A stretch of DNA of 64,000 bases from Curtobacterium caseinilyticum (GCF_030363035.1 NZ_JAUCMN010000002.1:62001-126000), one strand, 5' to 3'. Positions 33,621-43,328 are shown, counted from the stretch's first letter. Made by a program: numbers and translations. Notes: generated by a model from the letters alone, not told the origin.

Positions 33621-34553
33621 ATGACCTCGCTGGCCGCACCGACCCGCGTGCGGGTGCGCGCTCCCGGCAAGATCAACGTGTTCCTGTCGGTCGGTGCGCT
33701 GCAGGACGACGGCTACCACGACGTCGCCACGGCGTACCAGGCGGTCTCGCTGTACGAGGACGTGACGGCCGAGCCGGCCGACGACTTCTCGATCCGGTTC
33801 ACCGGTCCGATCGACACGAGCGCCGTGCCGACCGACGGCTCGAACCTCGCGATCCGGGCCGCCCGACTCGTCGCCGAGGCCGCGGGGCACCGCGGCGGCG
33901 TCCGGTTGACGATCGACAAGCAGGTCCCCGTCGCCGGCGGGATGGGTGGGGGGTCGGCCGACGCCGCTGCCACCCTGCTCGCGTGCGACACGCTCTGGGG
34001 CACCGGCCTCGGGCGCGACGAACTCCTGCGCCTCGCCGCCCGGCTCGGTGCGGACGTGCCGTTCGCCTTCGCCGGGGGCACCGCCGTCGGTACGGGTCGC
34101 GGCGACGAGCTCAGCCCGGCGTTGGCGAAGGGGGAGTTCCACTGGGTGCTCGCCCTGAGCGACTCGGGCCTGTCGACCCCCGCGGTCTACCGGGCCCTCG
34201 ACGAGCACCGGGAGCGGTACCGCGCCGACATCCGCCCGGCGCCGACGACGCCCGTGGTCGAGGCCAACGTGCTGCAGGCCCTCCGTGCCGGTGACCCCGA
34301 CCTGCTCGCGGACTGCCTGCACAACGACCTGCAGGCCCCGGCGATGCGGCTGCAGCCCGGCCTGGCGACGACGCTCGAGATCGGCGAGAAGGCGGGGGCG
34401 CTCGCGGGGCTGGTGTCCGGCAGCGGGCCGACGGTGGCGTTCCTGGTCGCCGACCGCGACGCCGCGCTCGAGGTGCAGGTGGAGCTCAGCGCCGCCGGGC
34501 TGGTCGCGCTCCGGGCGACGGGCCCGGTGCACGGCGCGCGCGTCGTGCACTGA
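33621..34553 (+). CDS. ispE: 4-diphosphocytidyl-2-C-methyl-D-erythritol kinase IspE
   Basis: 310 aa GHMP kinase of the non-mevalonate isoprenoid pathway. [12 protein letters not shown] (about 13-24) holds the catalytic lysine motif, the ATP loop is [17 protein letters not shown] (about 103-119), and the third GHMP motif is [14 protein letters not shown] (about 258-271). Usually next to rsmA in this phylum; here displaced by the accessory block, with its own TAGGTT element directly upstream. Confidence 0.96.
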   Translation: MTSLAAPTRVRVRAPGKINVFLSVGALQDDGYHDVATAYQAVSLYEDVTAEPADDFSIRFTGPIDTSAVPTDGSNLAIRAARLVAEAAGHRGGVRLTIDKQVPVAGGMGGGSADAAATLLACDTLWGTGLGRDELLRLAARLGADVPFAFAGGTAVGTGRGDELSPALAKGEFHWVLALSDSGLSTPAVYRALDEHRERYRADIRPAPTTPVVEANVLQALRAGDPDLLADCLHNDLQAPAMRLQPGLATTLEIGEKAGALAGLVSGSGPTVAFLVADRDAALEVQVELSAAGLVALRATGPVHGARVVH

Positions 34554-34586
34554 GGCGAGCACGCACCGGGGTGCGCAGCACGCCCC

Positions 34587-36239
34587 TCAGCCGCGGACGT
34601 ACTCCGTGATGACGACGCGACCGGTGCGGAACCGCTGCTCCGCGTGGAACCCGTGCTCGGCGAGGACCGAGGCCGTCTCGGGCTGGATGTTCCGCGCCTT
34701 CGGGGTGCCGCCGACGAACCAGACGGTGTCGATCGAGCCGAGGCGGGCCGGGATGGTGCTCGCCAGGTCGCCGTTCTGGTTCCACAGCACGCCGGTCTCC
34801 GCGCCGTCCTTCCGGACCCCCAGGTCCGTGAGACCGGTGAACGCCCACGGGTAGGACACCCGGATGATCTCGGCCGTGGCCCCCGGGTGGCCGTAGACGC
34901 TGCCGAAGACGACGCCCTCGTTGGCGCCCGGGTTACCGCTGCGCTCGGCGCTGATGATCGACGCGGCATCCGCCCACGTCGACTCCTGCTTCGATCGGGG
35001 GGTCTTCACGTCGATCGCACTCGGCACGCTGATCACGAGGAACACCGCGAGGACGACGGCGAGCACCGCCCGTGGGCGCACCATCGTGATCGCAAGGGCG
35101 ATGAGCAGGGCGACGAACGGCAGGCTGAGCGACGCGTACTTCGGCGAGTACAGGTGCTTCCCGAGCGCCGTGGCGAGGAGCAGCACCGCGGTCGGCAGGA
35201 CGGCGAGGGGCAGCCCGACCCGGACCGCCTGCGCTCGGAGCACGGACCGGACCGAGGCGGACCGGCGGCGGACGGCGACCAGCGCGCCGACCACGCCGAC
35301 GACCAGGAGCACCCAGGCGACGGCCGCGAAGGCGTCGATGCCGCCGAACCAGGACGTCGCGAACACCTGGGAGAACGTGCGGGGGCCGATGCCGGAGATC
35401 CACGCGACCTGCTTCGACTGCGCGATCACCTCGAGGACGAGCGGTGACGCGACCAGTGCGGCAGCGCCGGCCGCCACGACCCAGCGGACCAGGACCCCAC
35501 GGGTGACGAGCGGCGCACGGACGTCACGCTCGGACCACTGCTCCGCCCGACGGGCCGACCGCTGGGCGAGCAGCGTCCACGCGAGGGTCACCGCGTGGGC
35601 GACGACCGCGAGCGACAGGTAGACGTTGAACGTGACGGCCACGAGCGCCAGCGCGCCGTAGGTGATCCACCACCGCCGACCGGACGACGACCGGGTGCGC
35701 CGGACGGCGGTGATTCCGACGAGCGTCAGCGCCACGGCGAGGGCGGTGATCGTGGCGTACGGCCGACCCTCGGAACCAGCCCACTGCACACGGGGGAGTG
35801 CGAGGAAGACGAGGCCGGCCGTGACGCCGAGACGACGGCCGCCGAGCCGTCGGCCGAGCGCGACGACGAGTCCGGCGGCGACGCCGATCGCCAGGGCGCT
35901 CGGGAAGCGGAGCGTGAACGGCGTGTAGCCGACGAGCCAGAACCAGACGTGGACCAGTGCGTAGTACAGCCCGTGCACGGCGTCGACGTTCTGCAACTCG
36001 GCCCAGAGCTGCGGCCAGCTGCGCTGGGCGCTCGTGACCGTTGCTGCCTCGTCGTACCAGACCGACGGCACCCAGGCGAAGAGGGCACCGGAGACGACCC
36101 CGAGTGCGCCGACGGTGAGTTCGGGGGTGCGGACGGCAGCGACGCGGACCGCCGACGAGGCGGACCGGAGGCGGGCACGGACCGGCGCGACCCCTGCGGA
36201 TGCGGGGACGTGGATGGTGCCGGTCTGAGGTGCAGTCAC
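34587..36239 (-). CDS. GT-C family membrane glycosyltransferase (ArnT/PMT-like)
   Basis: 550 aa with about 11-12 membrane helices and a C-terminal extracytoplasmic tail of about 150 residues. The first outer loop carries the acidic motif VWYDEAATVTSAQRSW (Asp-Glu about 61-62), the GT-C catalytic signature. These enzymes use polyprenyl-phosphate sugars, often mannose, on the outer membrane face. The acceptor is unknown. GTG start at 36239 lies 7 nt after TACCGT. Divergent from the HTH-Mop gene and convergent with ispE. Confidence 0.85.
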   Translation of the reverse strand: MTAPQTGTIHVPASAGVAPVRARLRSASSAVRVAAVRTPELTVGALGVVSGALFAWVPSVWYDEAATVTSAQRSWPQLWAELQNVDAVHGLYYALVHVWFWLVGYTPFTLRFPSALAIGVAAGLVVALGRRLGGRRLGVTAGLVFLALPRVQWAGSEGRPYATITALAVALTLVGITAVRRTRSSSGRRWWITYGALALVAVTFNVYLSLAVVAHAVTLAWTLLAQRSARRAEQWSERDVRAPLVTRGVLVRWVVAAGAAALVASPLVLEVIAQSKQVAWISGIGPRTFSQVFATSWFGGIDAFAAVAWVLLVVGVVGALVAVRRRSASVRSVLRAQAVRVGLPLAVLPTAVLLLATALGKHLYSPKYASLSLPFVALLIALAITMVRPRAVLAVVLAVFLVISVPSAIDVKTPRSKQESTWADAASIISAERSGNPGANEGVVFGSVYGHPGATAEIIRVSYPWAFTGLTDLGVRKDGAETGVLWNQNGDLASTIPARLGSIDTVWFVGGTPKARNIQPETASVLAEHGFHAEQRFRTGRVVITEYVRG

Positions 36240-36246
36240 GGTGGCG

Positions 36247-36252
36247 ACGGTA
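36247..36252 (-). promoter_or_regulatory. -10-like TACCGT before the GT-C gene
   Basis: TACCGT on the minus strand ends 7 nt before the GTG at 36239; leaderless arrangement. Confidence 0.45.
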
Positions 36253-36314
36253 GCGTCCACGGCTGGACGGGTGCCCGGTGCGCGCCGCCCCGTCCTTGAG
36301 AGTTCGTGATGCCG

Positions 36315-36320
36315 TAGGGT
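36315..36320 (+). promoter_or_regulatory. -10-like TAGGGT before the molybdenum operon
   Basis: TAGGGT ends 10 nt before the ATG at 36331, giving a leader of at most a few nucleotides. Probable promoter of the HTH-Mop and MoeB-like genes. Confidence 0.5.
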
Positions 36321-36330
36321 CGCGGACACC

Positions 36331-36744
36331 ATGACGACACTCCGCATCCGAGACGCCGCGCGGTACCTCGGCGTCAGCGACGACACCGTCCGACGACTCG
36401 TCGACGCCGGGACGCTGCCCCGGTCCGAGGATGCCGGGGGCCGTACCGTCGTCGAGGGGCGGGACCTCGCCGCGTACGTGCGCGGCCGAGACGCCGGACT
36501 CGACGACCCCTCCGGTGTGCGCAGTTCGGCGAGGAACCGGTTCGTCGGCATCGTCACCGAACTGGTGGTGGAGGGCGTCGTGGCGCAGGTCGAGCTGCAG
36601 GCGGGTCCGAACCGGGTGGTGTCGCTGATGACGGCCGAGGCGGTCCGCGACCTCGGGCTCGAGGTCGGCTCCGTCGCGGTGGCGTCGGTCAAGGCGACGA
36701 TGGTGACGGTCGAGGTGCCCGAGCACCCGGAGCGGGCACGATGA
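36331..36744 (+). CDS. HTH-Mop (TOBE) molybdate-responsive protein
   Basis: 137 aa. N-terminal excisionase/MerR-type helix-turn-helix (RIRDAARYLGVSDDTVRRLVDAGTLPRS, about 5-32), then a linker and one Mop/TOBE domain (about 68-133: SARNRFVGIVTELVVEGVVAQVEL, then SLMTAEAVRDLGLEVGSVAVASVKATMVTV) of the type that binds molybdate oxyanion. It is first in the molybdenum block and overlaps the MoeB-like gene by 4 nt. The expected role is sensing molybdate and adjusting modABC or cofactor genes. Only one Mop domain is present, so oligomers would be needed to form full binding sites. Confidence 0.85.
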   Translation: MTTLRIRDAARYLGVSDDTVRRLVDAGTLPRSEDAGGRTVVEGRDLAAYVRGRDAGLDDPSGVRSSARNRFVGIVTELVVEGVVAQVELQAGPNRVVSLMTAEAVRDLGLEVGSVAVASVKATMVTVEVPEHPERAR

Positions 36745-37823
36745 GCGGGACCACGCCCGTCCAGGCGGCGCACGACGCCGCGGCACGCGACGCCCGCCGC
36801 CGGATCACCTCCCGCACCGCTGCGCTCGCCGGTGCGGGGCAGCCCGCGGTCGACGCCCTGGCCGCGGCCCGCGTGCTCGTCGTCGGCGCCGGCGGCCTCG
36901 GTGCCCCCGTCCTCACGTACCTGGCCGGGTCGGGACTCGGTCGGATCACGATCGTCGACCACGACGTGGTGGACACGTCGAACCTCGCCCGCCAGACCCT
37001 GTTCGCCTCCGGTGACGTCGGCCGACAGAAGGCCGTGGTCGCCGCCGAGCGCGTCCGCGGCGTGGACCCGGTGGTCGAGGTCGTCGCCCTGGCGGAGCGC
37101 TTCCGCCCCGAGCACGTCGCCGGGCACGATGTGGTGGTCGACGCCGCAGACAGCGTCGAGGTCACCCGCGCGGTGTCCGACGCCTGCGCCGACGCCGGGT
37201 TGCCGTTCGTCTGGGGGACCGCGCTCGGGTACGACGGGCAGGTCTCGGTCTTCCACGACGCCGCCCCGGAGCCGGTCGACTTCCACGACCTGCACCCCGA
37301 GGCCCTGCCGGACGAGGGCTCCTGTGCGGCCGACGGCGTGCTGCCGGCGCTGTGCGGTGCCGTCGGTGCCGTGATGGCGGCGCAGGTCACGGCGCTCGTG
37401 GCCGGACTCGGCGCCCCGCTGCTCGGCCGGGTGCTCACCGTCGACGCCCGCCGGTGGCGGTGGACCGAGAGCCCGCTCCGCCGCGGCCCCGGTTCCGTCC
37501 GTCCGTCGGCCCCGGCGCTCGTCGAGCCCCCGCGGATCGCGCCAGCGGCACTCGACGCCCGCCTCCGTACCGGCGCGCCCGTGGTGCTGGTCGACGTCCG
37601 GACCGACCAGGAGCGCGCGTCCGGTGTCGTCCCCGGCTCCCGCACGCCGGACACCGTGGACGTCGCGGGCGAGGACGCCGAGCTCGTGGTCGTCTGCGCG
37701 TCCGGGGTGCGTGCCACCGCCTGGGCGCGGACGGTCGCGGCGGCTCGGCCCGACGGTGCGGTACCGCTCGTCCTGGACGGTGGCATCACCGCGTGGCGCA
37801 GCGAAGGCCTCCCGACGGTCTGA
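36741..37823 (+). CDS. MoeB/ThiF-like adenylyltransferase with rhodanese domain
   Basis: 360 aa. N-terminal E1-like domain with the ATP loop VVGAGGLGAP (47-56), then a C-terminal rhodanese domain with Cys319 in VVVCASGVRAT. MoeZ-type proteins adenylate and then sulfurate the C-terminal Gly-Gly of MoaD or ThiS-like carriers; moaD lies 2.7 kb away. Cys195 (DEGSCAADG) matches the E1 cysteine region. The two CxxC zinc pairs of E. coli MoeB are absent (FHDLHP replaces the first, no pair at the end of the E1 domain). The rhodanese domain is short. Overlaps the HTH-Mop gene by 4 nt. Confidence 0.88.
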   Translation: MSGTTPVQAAHDAAARDARRRITSRTAALAGAGQPAVDALAAARVLVVGAGGLGAPVLTYLAGSGLGRITIVDHDVVDTSNLARQTLFASGDVGRQKAVVAAERVRGVDPVVEVVALAERFRPEHVAGHDVVVDAADSVEVTRAVSDACADAGLPFVWGTALGYDGQVSVFHDAAPEPVDFHDLHPEALPDEGSCAADGVLPALCGAVGAVMAAQVTALVAGLGAPLLGRVLTVDARRWRWTESPLRRGPGSVRPSAPALVEPPRIAPAALDARLRTGAPVVLVDVRTDQERASGVVPGSRTPDTVDVAGEDAELVVVCASGVRATAWARTVAAARPDGAVPLVLDGGITAWRSEGLPTV

Positions 37824-37836
37824 CCGCACCTGCGGC

Positions 37837-37842
37837 TAGGAT
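37837..37842 (+). promoter_or_regulatory. -10-like TAGGAT before modA
   Basis: TAGGAT ends 6 nt before the GTG at 37849; leaderless arrangement and likely promoter of modABC. Confidence 0.55.
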
Positions 37843-37848
37843 CACGGC

Positions 37849-38661
37849 GTGAAGCCGCTCCTGCGTCCTGCCGTCCTCGCGATCGTCGTCGCGGCGGCGC
37901 TGACCCTGGCAGCGTGCTCGACGAGCCCCGCCGGCAACGCTCCTCCGGGCCGGGGGAGCGCGACGAGTGCGACGGGCACCGGGCCGACGGGCTCGATCAC
38001 CGTCTTCGCAGCCGCCTCGCTGCAACGGACCTTCACCGAGCTCGGCGAGCAGTACGAGCAGGAGCACCCGGGCACGACGATCCGGTTCTCGTTCGCGGGG
38101 TCGAGCGACCTCGTGTCGCAGATCGCCAACGGCGCCCCCGCGGACGTGTTCGCCTCGGCCGACCAGGCGAACATGGCGAAGCTCGCGCCGACCGACCTGG
38201 CCAGCGGGTGGCCGCGCGACTTCGCCACGAACGTGCTCGAGATCGCCGTCGCGCCGGGCAACCCCGAGCACATCCGCAGCCTGCGGGACCTGACGTCGTC
38301 GGGGGTGCAGCTCGTGACGTGTGCCGCTCCGGTGCCGTGCGGTGCCGCCACCGCGGAGGTCGAGCGCGCGGCCGGCATCGACCTCCGCCCGGTGAGCGAG
38401 GAGCAGTCCGTCACCGACGTCCTCGGCAAGGTCGAGTCAGGGCAGGCGGACGCCGGACTGGTCTACGTCACGGACGTCCGCGGTGCCGGGGGGAAGGTCG
38501 ACGGCGTGCCGTTCGACGAGGCGGCGGAGGCCGTCAACACCTACCCGATCGGCGTGCTGGAGGAGTCGGCGGACCCGGAGCTCGCCGCCTCGTTCGCCGC
38601 CTTCGTCCGCTCCGACCCGGGTCGCACGGTGCTCACCGACGCCGGCTTCGGCACCCCCTGA
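37849..38661 (+). CDS. modA: Molybdate ABC transporter binding protein ModA
   Basis: 270 aa lipoprotein that captures molybdate outside the membrane. Signal peptide with lipobox LAAC (Cys23). Mature sequence shows [48 protein letters not shown] (oxyanion-binding Ser residues) and GLVYVTDV, all typical. GTG start at 37849. modB begins 2 nt after its stop, and modC overlaps modB, so modABC is one operon just downstream of the MoeB-like gene. Confidence 0.96.
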   Translation: MKPLLRPAVLAIVVAAALTLAACSTSPAGNAPPGRGSATSATGTGPTGSITVFAAASLQRTFTELGEQYEQEHPGTTIRFSFAGSSDLVSQIANGAPADVFASADQANMAKLAPTDLASGWPRDFATNVLEIAVAPGNPEHIRSLRDLTSSGVQLVTCAAPVPCGAATAEVERAAGIDLRPVSEEQSVTDVLGKVESGQADAGLVYVTDVRGAGGKVDGVPFDEAAEAVNTYPIGVLEESADPELAASFAAFVRSDPGRTVLTDAGFGTP

Positions 38662-38663
38662 CG

Positions 38664-39503
38664 ATGCCCACGCAGGACGACACGGCGTACCACCGCGCGG
38701 CAGACCACCGCGCGGCACACCACCGCACGCCCGTCCCGTGGTGGCTGCCCGTCCCGGCCGTGGTCGGCGGGCTCTTCGTCGTCGTCCCGGTCCTCGCGAT
38801 GGTCGGTCGCGTCGACTGGACCTCGTTCGTCGCACTGGTGACGTCGCCCGCGTCGACCACCGCCCTCGGGCTCAGCCTCGGCACCGCCGCCGCAGCGACC
38901 GGGGTGGCGTTCGTCCTCGGCTACCCCCTCGCCGTCCTGTTCGCCCGCTCGACGTCGCGCTGGGTCGGCGTGCTCCGCGCGCTCGTCCTGCTGCCGCTCG
39001 TGCTCCCGCCCGTCGTCGGCGGCCTCGCGCTCCTGGCGGTCTTCGGGCGGCTCGGCGTGCTCGGTGCGCTCCTCGACGAGCACGGCCTGCGCATCGCGTT
39101 CACGACCACCGCGGTCGTGATGGCGCAGGTCTTCGTGTCGATGCCCTTCCTGGTGTCGTCGATCGAGGGCTCGCTCCGCACCGGCGGCGACCGGGCTGAA
39201 CGCATCGCCGCGACGCTCGGCGCCGGGCCGACGCGCACCTTCCTCACCGTGACGACGCCCCGGGTGCTGCCCGGCATCACCGCGGGCCTGGTGCTCTGCG
39301 GCGCACGGGCGCTCGGCGAGTTCGGGGCGACGCTGACCTTCGCCGGCAGCCTGCAGGGCGTCACGCGGACGCTCCCGCTCGAGGTGTACCTGCAGCGCGA
39401 GGTCGACCCGGACACCGCCGTCGCCCTGGCGCTGGTGCTGGTCGTGGTCGCGCTGGTCGTCATCGGGACGACGACCCTGCGGACGAGGCCGGTGGTCGCG
39501 TGA
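38664..39503 (+). CDS. modB: Molybdate ABC transporter permease ModB
   Basis: 279 aa, five to six membrane helices. The cytoplasmic EAA loop that contacts ModC is [26 protein letters not shown] (about 174-199), followed by [21 protein letters not shown], characteristic of ModB. A short His/Ala/Asp-rich N-terminal repeat ([15 protein letters not shown], residues 8-22) precedes the first helix; it is unusual and encoded by a small tandem repeat. Overlaps modC by 4 nt. Confidence 0.95.
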   Translation: MPTQDDTAYHRAADHRAAHHRTPVPWWLPVPAVVGGLFVVVPVLAMVGRVDWTSFVALVTSPASTTALGLSLGTAAAATGVAFVLGYPLAVLFARSTSRWVGVLRALVLLPLVLPPVVGGLALLAVFGRLGVLGALLDEHGLRIAFTTTAVVMAQVFVSMPFLVSSIEGSLRTGGDRAERIAATLGAGPTRTFLTVTTPRVLPGITAGLVLCGARALGEFGATLTFAGSLQGVTRTLPLEVYLQREVDPDTAVALALVLVVVALVVIGTTTLRTRPVVA

Positions 39504-40528
39504 GCGCCGACACCGGCGGTCTGCGCGCCCACGTCGTCGTCCCGGCACGCGGCGTCGACGTCCGCCTGGCGATCGACCCCGACGAGTGCGTCGCCCTGGT
39601 CGGTCCGAACGGCGCCGGCAAGTCGACCGTGGTCGAGGCACTCGCCGGACTCCTCCGGATGCGCGCGGGCAGCGTCGTGCTCGGTGGACGCGACCTGACG
39701 GCCGTGCCGACGCACCGCCGACGGGTCGGGCTGGTCGCCCAGCGCCCGGACCTGTTCGCGCACCGGACGGTCGCCGGCAACGTCGCCTTCGGTCCGCGGG
39801 CCACGGGCGCGAGCGGACGGGAGGCGCGACACCGGTCCGCCGCGGCCCTCGCCGCCGTCGGTGCGTCCGGTCTCGCCGACCGCTCACCGACGACGTTGTC
39901 CGGCGGGCAGGCGCAGCGCGTCGCCGTGGCCCGGGCGCTCGCCACCGCCCCCGCGCTCCTGCTCCTCGACGAGCCCACGACGGCGCTCGACGTCGATGCC
40001 CGCGCCGAGGTGCGCGACGCCCTCCGCACGGCCCGGGCCGGCCGGCCGACGCTCCTGGTGACGCACGACCCGCTCGAGGCCGTCGCGCTCGCCGACCGGA
40101 TCGTCGTGCTGCAGGACGGACGGGTGGTCGAGCAGGGCGCGACCGACGCGGTCCTCCGCCGTCCGTGCACGCCGTTCTCGGCGTCCTTCTCGGGGCTCGT
40201 GCTCGTGCCGGGGACCGCCACCGCGACCGGGATCGCGCCCGACGGCGGGGGCGAGCTGGCGTCGGCGACGCACGCCGTGCCTCCCGGCCGTCGCGTCGTC
40301 GCTGCGGTGCACCCGACGGCCGCACGCATCAGCGGGGCCGGCGCCGGGCTCGCGCGGATCGTGACCGGGGTGGAGCCGCGGGACGGACTCGTGCGCGTGC
40401 GTGCCGGCGACCTGGTGGCGGACGTGACCGTGGCGAGGGCCGCGGCGCTCGGCGTCGCGCCCGGGGTGCCGGTGCGGATCGCGGTCGACCCCGACGAGGT
40501 CGCCGTCTACGAGCCCGAGGTCGCCTGA
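39500..40528 (+). CDS. modC: Molybdate ABC transporter ATPase ModC
   Basis: 342 aa. Walker [10 protein letters not shown] (about 35-43), signature [15 protein letters not shown] (about 134-148), Walker [13 protein letters not shown] and the switch His in [18 protein letters not shown]-terminal TOBE/Mop domain (about 275-340) may bind molybdate and inhibit transport when the cell is replete. Start overlaps the modB stop by 4 nt. Its stop is 1 nt from the end of the convergent moaD gene. Confidence 0.95.
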   Translation: MSADTGGLRAHVVVPARGVDVRLAIDPDECVALVGPNGAGKSTVVEALAGLLRMRAGSVVLGGRDLTAVPTHRRRVGLVAQRPDLFAHRTVAGNVAFGPRATGASGREARHRSAAALAAVGASGLADRSPTTLSGGQAQRVAVARALATAPALLLLDEPTTALDVDARAEVRDALRTARAGRPTLLVTHDPLEAVALADRIVVLQDGRVVEQGATDAVLRRPCTPFSASFSGLVLVPGTATATGIAPDGGGELASATHAVPPGRRVVAAVHPTAARISGAGAGLARIVTGVEPRDGLVRVRAGDLVADVTVARAAALGVAPGVPVRIAVDPDEVAVYEPEVA

Positions 40529-40529
40529 C

Positions 40530-40769
40530 CTAGCCGCCGGCGAAGGGCGGCATCACGTCGACCGTGCCGACCCCGTCGAGCGACGTGGAGCGGTCGCGGG
40601 TGGTGACCCCGTCGACCAGGTAGGAGCACCGCTCCTGTAGCGCCGTCCACCGGGCCGGGTCGGCCGCCGTGACGCTCCGCAGGGCGTCGTCGAGCGTCGG
40701 GCCGTCGACCGTGACCTCGTCGTGTCCGACGGCCGCGCGGGCCGCCGCGAAGAACCGCATCGACGTCAC
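40530..40769 (-). CDS. moaD: Molybdopterin synthase sulfur carrier MoaD
   Basis: 79 aa ubiquitin-like protein ending in Phe-Ala-Gly-Gly, whose terminal glycine becomes the thiocarboxylate that donates sulfur to molybdopterin. RFFAAARAAVGHDEV at the N-terminus is typical. GTG start at 40769 is 6 nt after GGAGG and 2 nt after the moaA stop; GTG 40775 and ATG 40760 are less well placed. The MoeB-rhodanese protein encoded at 36741 is the expected activating partner. MoaE, MoaC and MoeA are not in this window. Confidence 0.93.
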   Translation of the reverse strand: MTSMRFFAAARAAVGHDEVTVDGPTLDDALRSVTAADPARWTALQERCSYLVDGVTTRDRSTSLDGVGTVDVMPPFAGG

Positions 40770-40771
40770 GG

Positions 40772-41851
40772 TCACCCTCCGATCGCACTCATGCCGCGGG
40801 CCGGGTGCACGATGCCGTCCGCGTCGTCGCCGTGGTCGCGGGGCTTCGCCCACATCGCCTGCCGCCAGGTGTCGAGCAGCACGTCGTCGTCCGCGCCGGC
40901 GCGCAGGGGACCGAGCAGGTCGACCTCGTCGTCCGAGAACAGGCAGGACCGGACGTGCCCCTCGGCCGTCAGGCGCGTGCGGGTGCAGTCGGCGCAGAAC
41001 GACTCGGTGATGCTCGCGATGACCCCGACCGTGCCGAGGGGCTCGCCCGCCGGGGTCGACACCCGGTACCGCTCGGCGGGGGCGCCGTCGCGCGGGGCCT
41101 CGTCGGGCTCGAGCCGGTAGTGCTCGCCGAGCAGCGCGCGGGTCTCCTCGGCGGTGACCATCGTCGCGCCGTCCCAGGCGTGACCCGGGTCGAGCGGCAT
41201 CTGCTCGATGAACCGCAGCTCGTGGCCGCGCTCGAGGCACCAGGCGAGCAGGTCGACCGCCAGGTGGTCGTTCACCCCGCGGAGCAGGACGGCGTTCACC
41301 TTCACCCCGAGTCCCGCGTCAGCTGCGGCGGCGATGCCCTCGAGCACGCGGTCGAGGAACGGACGCCGGGTGACCTCGGCGAAGACGTCCGGGTCGACGG
41401 TGTCGAGCGAGACGTTGACGCGACGGAGTCCAGCATCGGCGAGGGCCTGTGCGCGGTTCGCGAGCCCGATCGCGTTCGTGGTGATCGAGAGCTCGACGTC
41501 GTGCGCGGAGCAGCGACGGACGATGTCGACCAGGTCGGCGCGCAGGAGCGGCTCGCCGCCGGTGAAGCGGACCTTGCGGACGCCGAGCGTCCCCGCGGCG
41601 AGGCCGACCAGTCGGTCGATCTCCTCGGCGGTCATGAGCGCGTCCGACGGGATGACCGGCAGGCCCTCCGCCGGCATGCAGTAGGTGCAGCGGAGGTTGC
41701 ACCGCTCGGTCAGCGACACCCGCAGGTCGACGGCGCGCCGGGCGAACCGGTCGACCAGCCCCGGGTCGTCACCGGGACGCCGGGGCAGGACCGGCGACTC
41801 GCTGCGCACCCGGCGCAGCAGGCCGGTCGAGGGCAGGATCCGCGCCGTCAC
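40772..41851 (-). CDS. moaA: GTP 3',8-cyclase MoaA
   Basis: 359 aa radical-SAM enzyme for the first step of molybdenum cofactor synthesis. N-terminal cluster motif CNLRCTYCMP (Cys51, 55, 58), C-terminal cluster FCADCTRTRLTAEGHVRSCLF, and the C-terminal Gly-Gly that enters the active site are all intact. GTG start at 41851, 7 nt after TAGCAT, so there is no room for a molybdenum-cofactor riboswitch leader. Operon moaA-moaD. Confidence 0.96.
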   Translation of the reverse strand: MTARILPSTGLLRRVRSESPVLPRRPGDDPGLVDRFARRAVDLRVSLTERCNLRCTYCMPAEGLPVIPSDALMTAEEIDRLVGLAAGTLGVRKVRFTGGEPLLRADLVDIVRRCSAHDVELSITTNAIGLANRAQALADAGLRRVNVSLDTVDPDVFAEVTRRPFLDRVLEGIAAAADAGLGVKVNAVLLRGVNDHLAVDLLAWCLERGHELRFIEQMPLDPGHAWDGATMVTAEETRALLGEHYRLEPDEAPRDGAPAERYRVSTPAGEPLGTVGVIASITESFCADCTRTRLTAEGHVRSCLFSDDEVDLLGPLRAGADDDVLLDTWRQAMWAKPRDHGDDADGIVHPARGMSAIGG

Positions 41852-41858
41852 CCGGCCG

Positions 41859-41864
41859 ATGCTA
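41859..41864 (-). promoter_or_regulatory. -10-like TAGCAT before moaA
   Basis: TAGCAT on the minus strand ends 7 nt before the GTG at 41851. It overlaps the end of the upstream glycosyltransferase gene (stop at 41862). Confidence 0.5.
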
Positions 41865-43319
41865 CCTCGCGTCGACGGGGCGTCGCGGCTCGGGGTCGGT
41901 GCTCCGCCGCCTGCGCGGGTCGAGCCGCCGGCCCCAGCGCCGCCAGTCCTCGCGCCGGGTGCGCACGAGGGTGACGACCAGGATGACGAGGACCGCGGCG
42001 AGGAGCCACCAGCGGAACGCGGGTGCCGACGGCCACACCCCGCGCAGGGCGATCGCCAGGTTCAGGGCCATCCACTCCCACCGGCCGGAGAGCACGACGA
42101 ACGGGATGAGGAGCAGCGCGTACCAGGGGTAGCGCGGGGTCACGGCGAGGAACGTCACGCCGATCATGAGCACCTCGGCCGACCACGGACGTGCCGGGTC
42201 CGCGAGCCGCCAGGACACGACGGCGGCGAGGAGCACCACGAGCCCGACGACGACCGTCGCGGCGTCGCCGGGGAACACGAGCGAGACCAGGGCGAAGCGG
42301 GAGCCGTCCTCGTAGCCCTCCTCGGACAGGTAGCCGGGCAGGTACCCGAGGACCTTCACCCCGGTCGTGAGCACGTAGGGCACGTAGAGCAGCCCGAACG
42401 CGGCGATGCCGACGGGGACCGCCCACCAGTGCCGCCACCGACCGAGCAGCGGCGGGTACACGATCGCGGGGATGAGCTTCGTCGCCGTCGCGGCGCCCAG
42501 GGCGATGCCGCCCCAGATCGGTCGACCGAAGGCGACGAGCACGACGCCCGCGGTGGCGAGGGCGGCGCCGACGACGTCGACGTGCGAGTTCGTGACCGCC
42601 TCGGACGCGACGAGCGGCGACCAGGCCCAGAGCGCGGCCCACCACGTCGGGCGGCCGGTGCGGCGGAGCACCATCACCAGACCGACGGTGACGCCGAGCG
42701 AGACGAGGAGTCCGGCGACCTGGAACGGCAGGTACTGCGCGGTCGCCGGCACGAACGCGCGCACACCGGCGAACCACAGCTGCGCCATCGGCGGGTAGAT
42801 CGTCACGACGTCCGGCCGGTTGATCGCGACGCAGTGCCCGTCGGCCCCGTCACCGAGCCCCCGCATCCGTGGCTCGAGCGGCTTGCACGTGCCGTCGATC
42901 TTGTCCGGGAACAGCCAGTCGGGACGCAGACCGGCCAGTGTGTCCGACTGCGGCGTGTGCGCGTACGGGGAGATGCCCGCGTGCTGCACGATGCCGTCCC
43001 AGGCGTACCGGGCAGAGTCGGTGCTGGTGTTCGGCGGACCGACGAGCGCCGCGACCCCGACCACCACTGCGCCGCCGAGGACGATCCGGGTCATCCACTC
43101 GCGGGGCACGAAGCGCAACGCGAGGGCCGCTCCGGCGAAGACCGCCCAAGCGATGAGCGTCCATGCAACGAATGGTGCACGATGACCGGCACGGAGGAAC
43201 CCCAGATGCGTGATGCCGAAGGCGATGACACCCGCCAGCGCCAGCACGCCGACGACGGACAGGACGGTCGACACGACCGCGGTCGTCGGGACGGAGGCGG
43301 CGCGCGGTCGTCTGCTCAT
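41862..43319 (-). CDS. GT87 (DUF2029) membrane glycosyltransferase
   Basis: 485 aa with about 11 membrane helices. GT87 enzymes of actinobacteria add mannose or related sugars from polyprenyl phosphate to lipoglycans. The first outer loop has STDSARYAWDGIVQHAGISPYAH, with the Asp and the RYxWDG motif of the family; later NRPDVVTIYPPMAQLWF is also typical. ATG at 43319, TAGCCT 9 nt upstream with CGGGG between. It interrupts the molybdenum block and has no obvious link to it. Its stop is 10 nt before moaA. Confidence 0.88.
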   Translation of the reverse strand: MSRRPRAASVPTTAVVSTVLSVVGVLALAGVIAFGITHLGFLRAGHRAPFVAWTLIAWAVFAGAALALRFVPREWMTRIVLGGAVVVGVAALVGPPNTSTDSARYAWDGIVQHAGISPYAHTPQSDTLAGLRPDWLFPDKIDGTCKPLEPRMRGLGDGADGHCVAINRPDVVTIYPPMAQLWFAGVRAFVPATAQYLPFQVAGLLVSLGVTVGLVMVLRRTGRPTWWAALWAWSPLVASEAVTNSHVDVVGAALATAGVVLVAFGRPIWGGIALGAATATKLIPAIVYPPLLGRWRHWWAVPVGIAAFGLLYVPYVLTTGVKVLGYLPGYLSEEGYEDGSRFALVSLVFPGDAATVVVGLVVLLAAVVSWRLADPARPWSAEVLMIGVTFLAVTPRYPWYALLLIPFVVLSGRWEWMALNLAIALRGVWPSAPAFRWWLLAAVLVILVVTLVRTRREDWRRWGRRLDPRRRRSTDPEPRRPVDAR

Positions 43320-43328
43320 GGTTCCCCG

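Noticed and set aside
40770-41900. Molybdenum-cofactor riboswitch upstream of moaA
   Set aside because: Only 10 nt separate the upstream gene's stop from the moaA start, and the -10-like element lies 7 nt from the GTG. There is no leader to fold.
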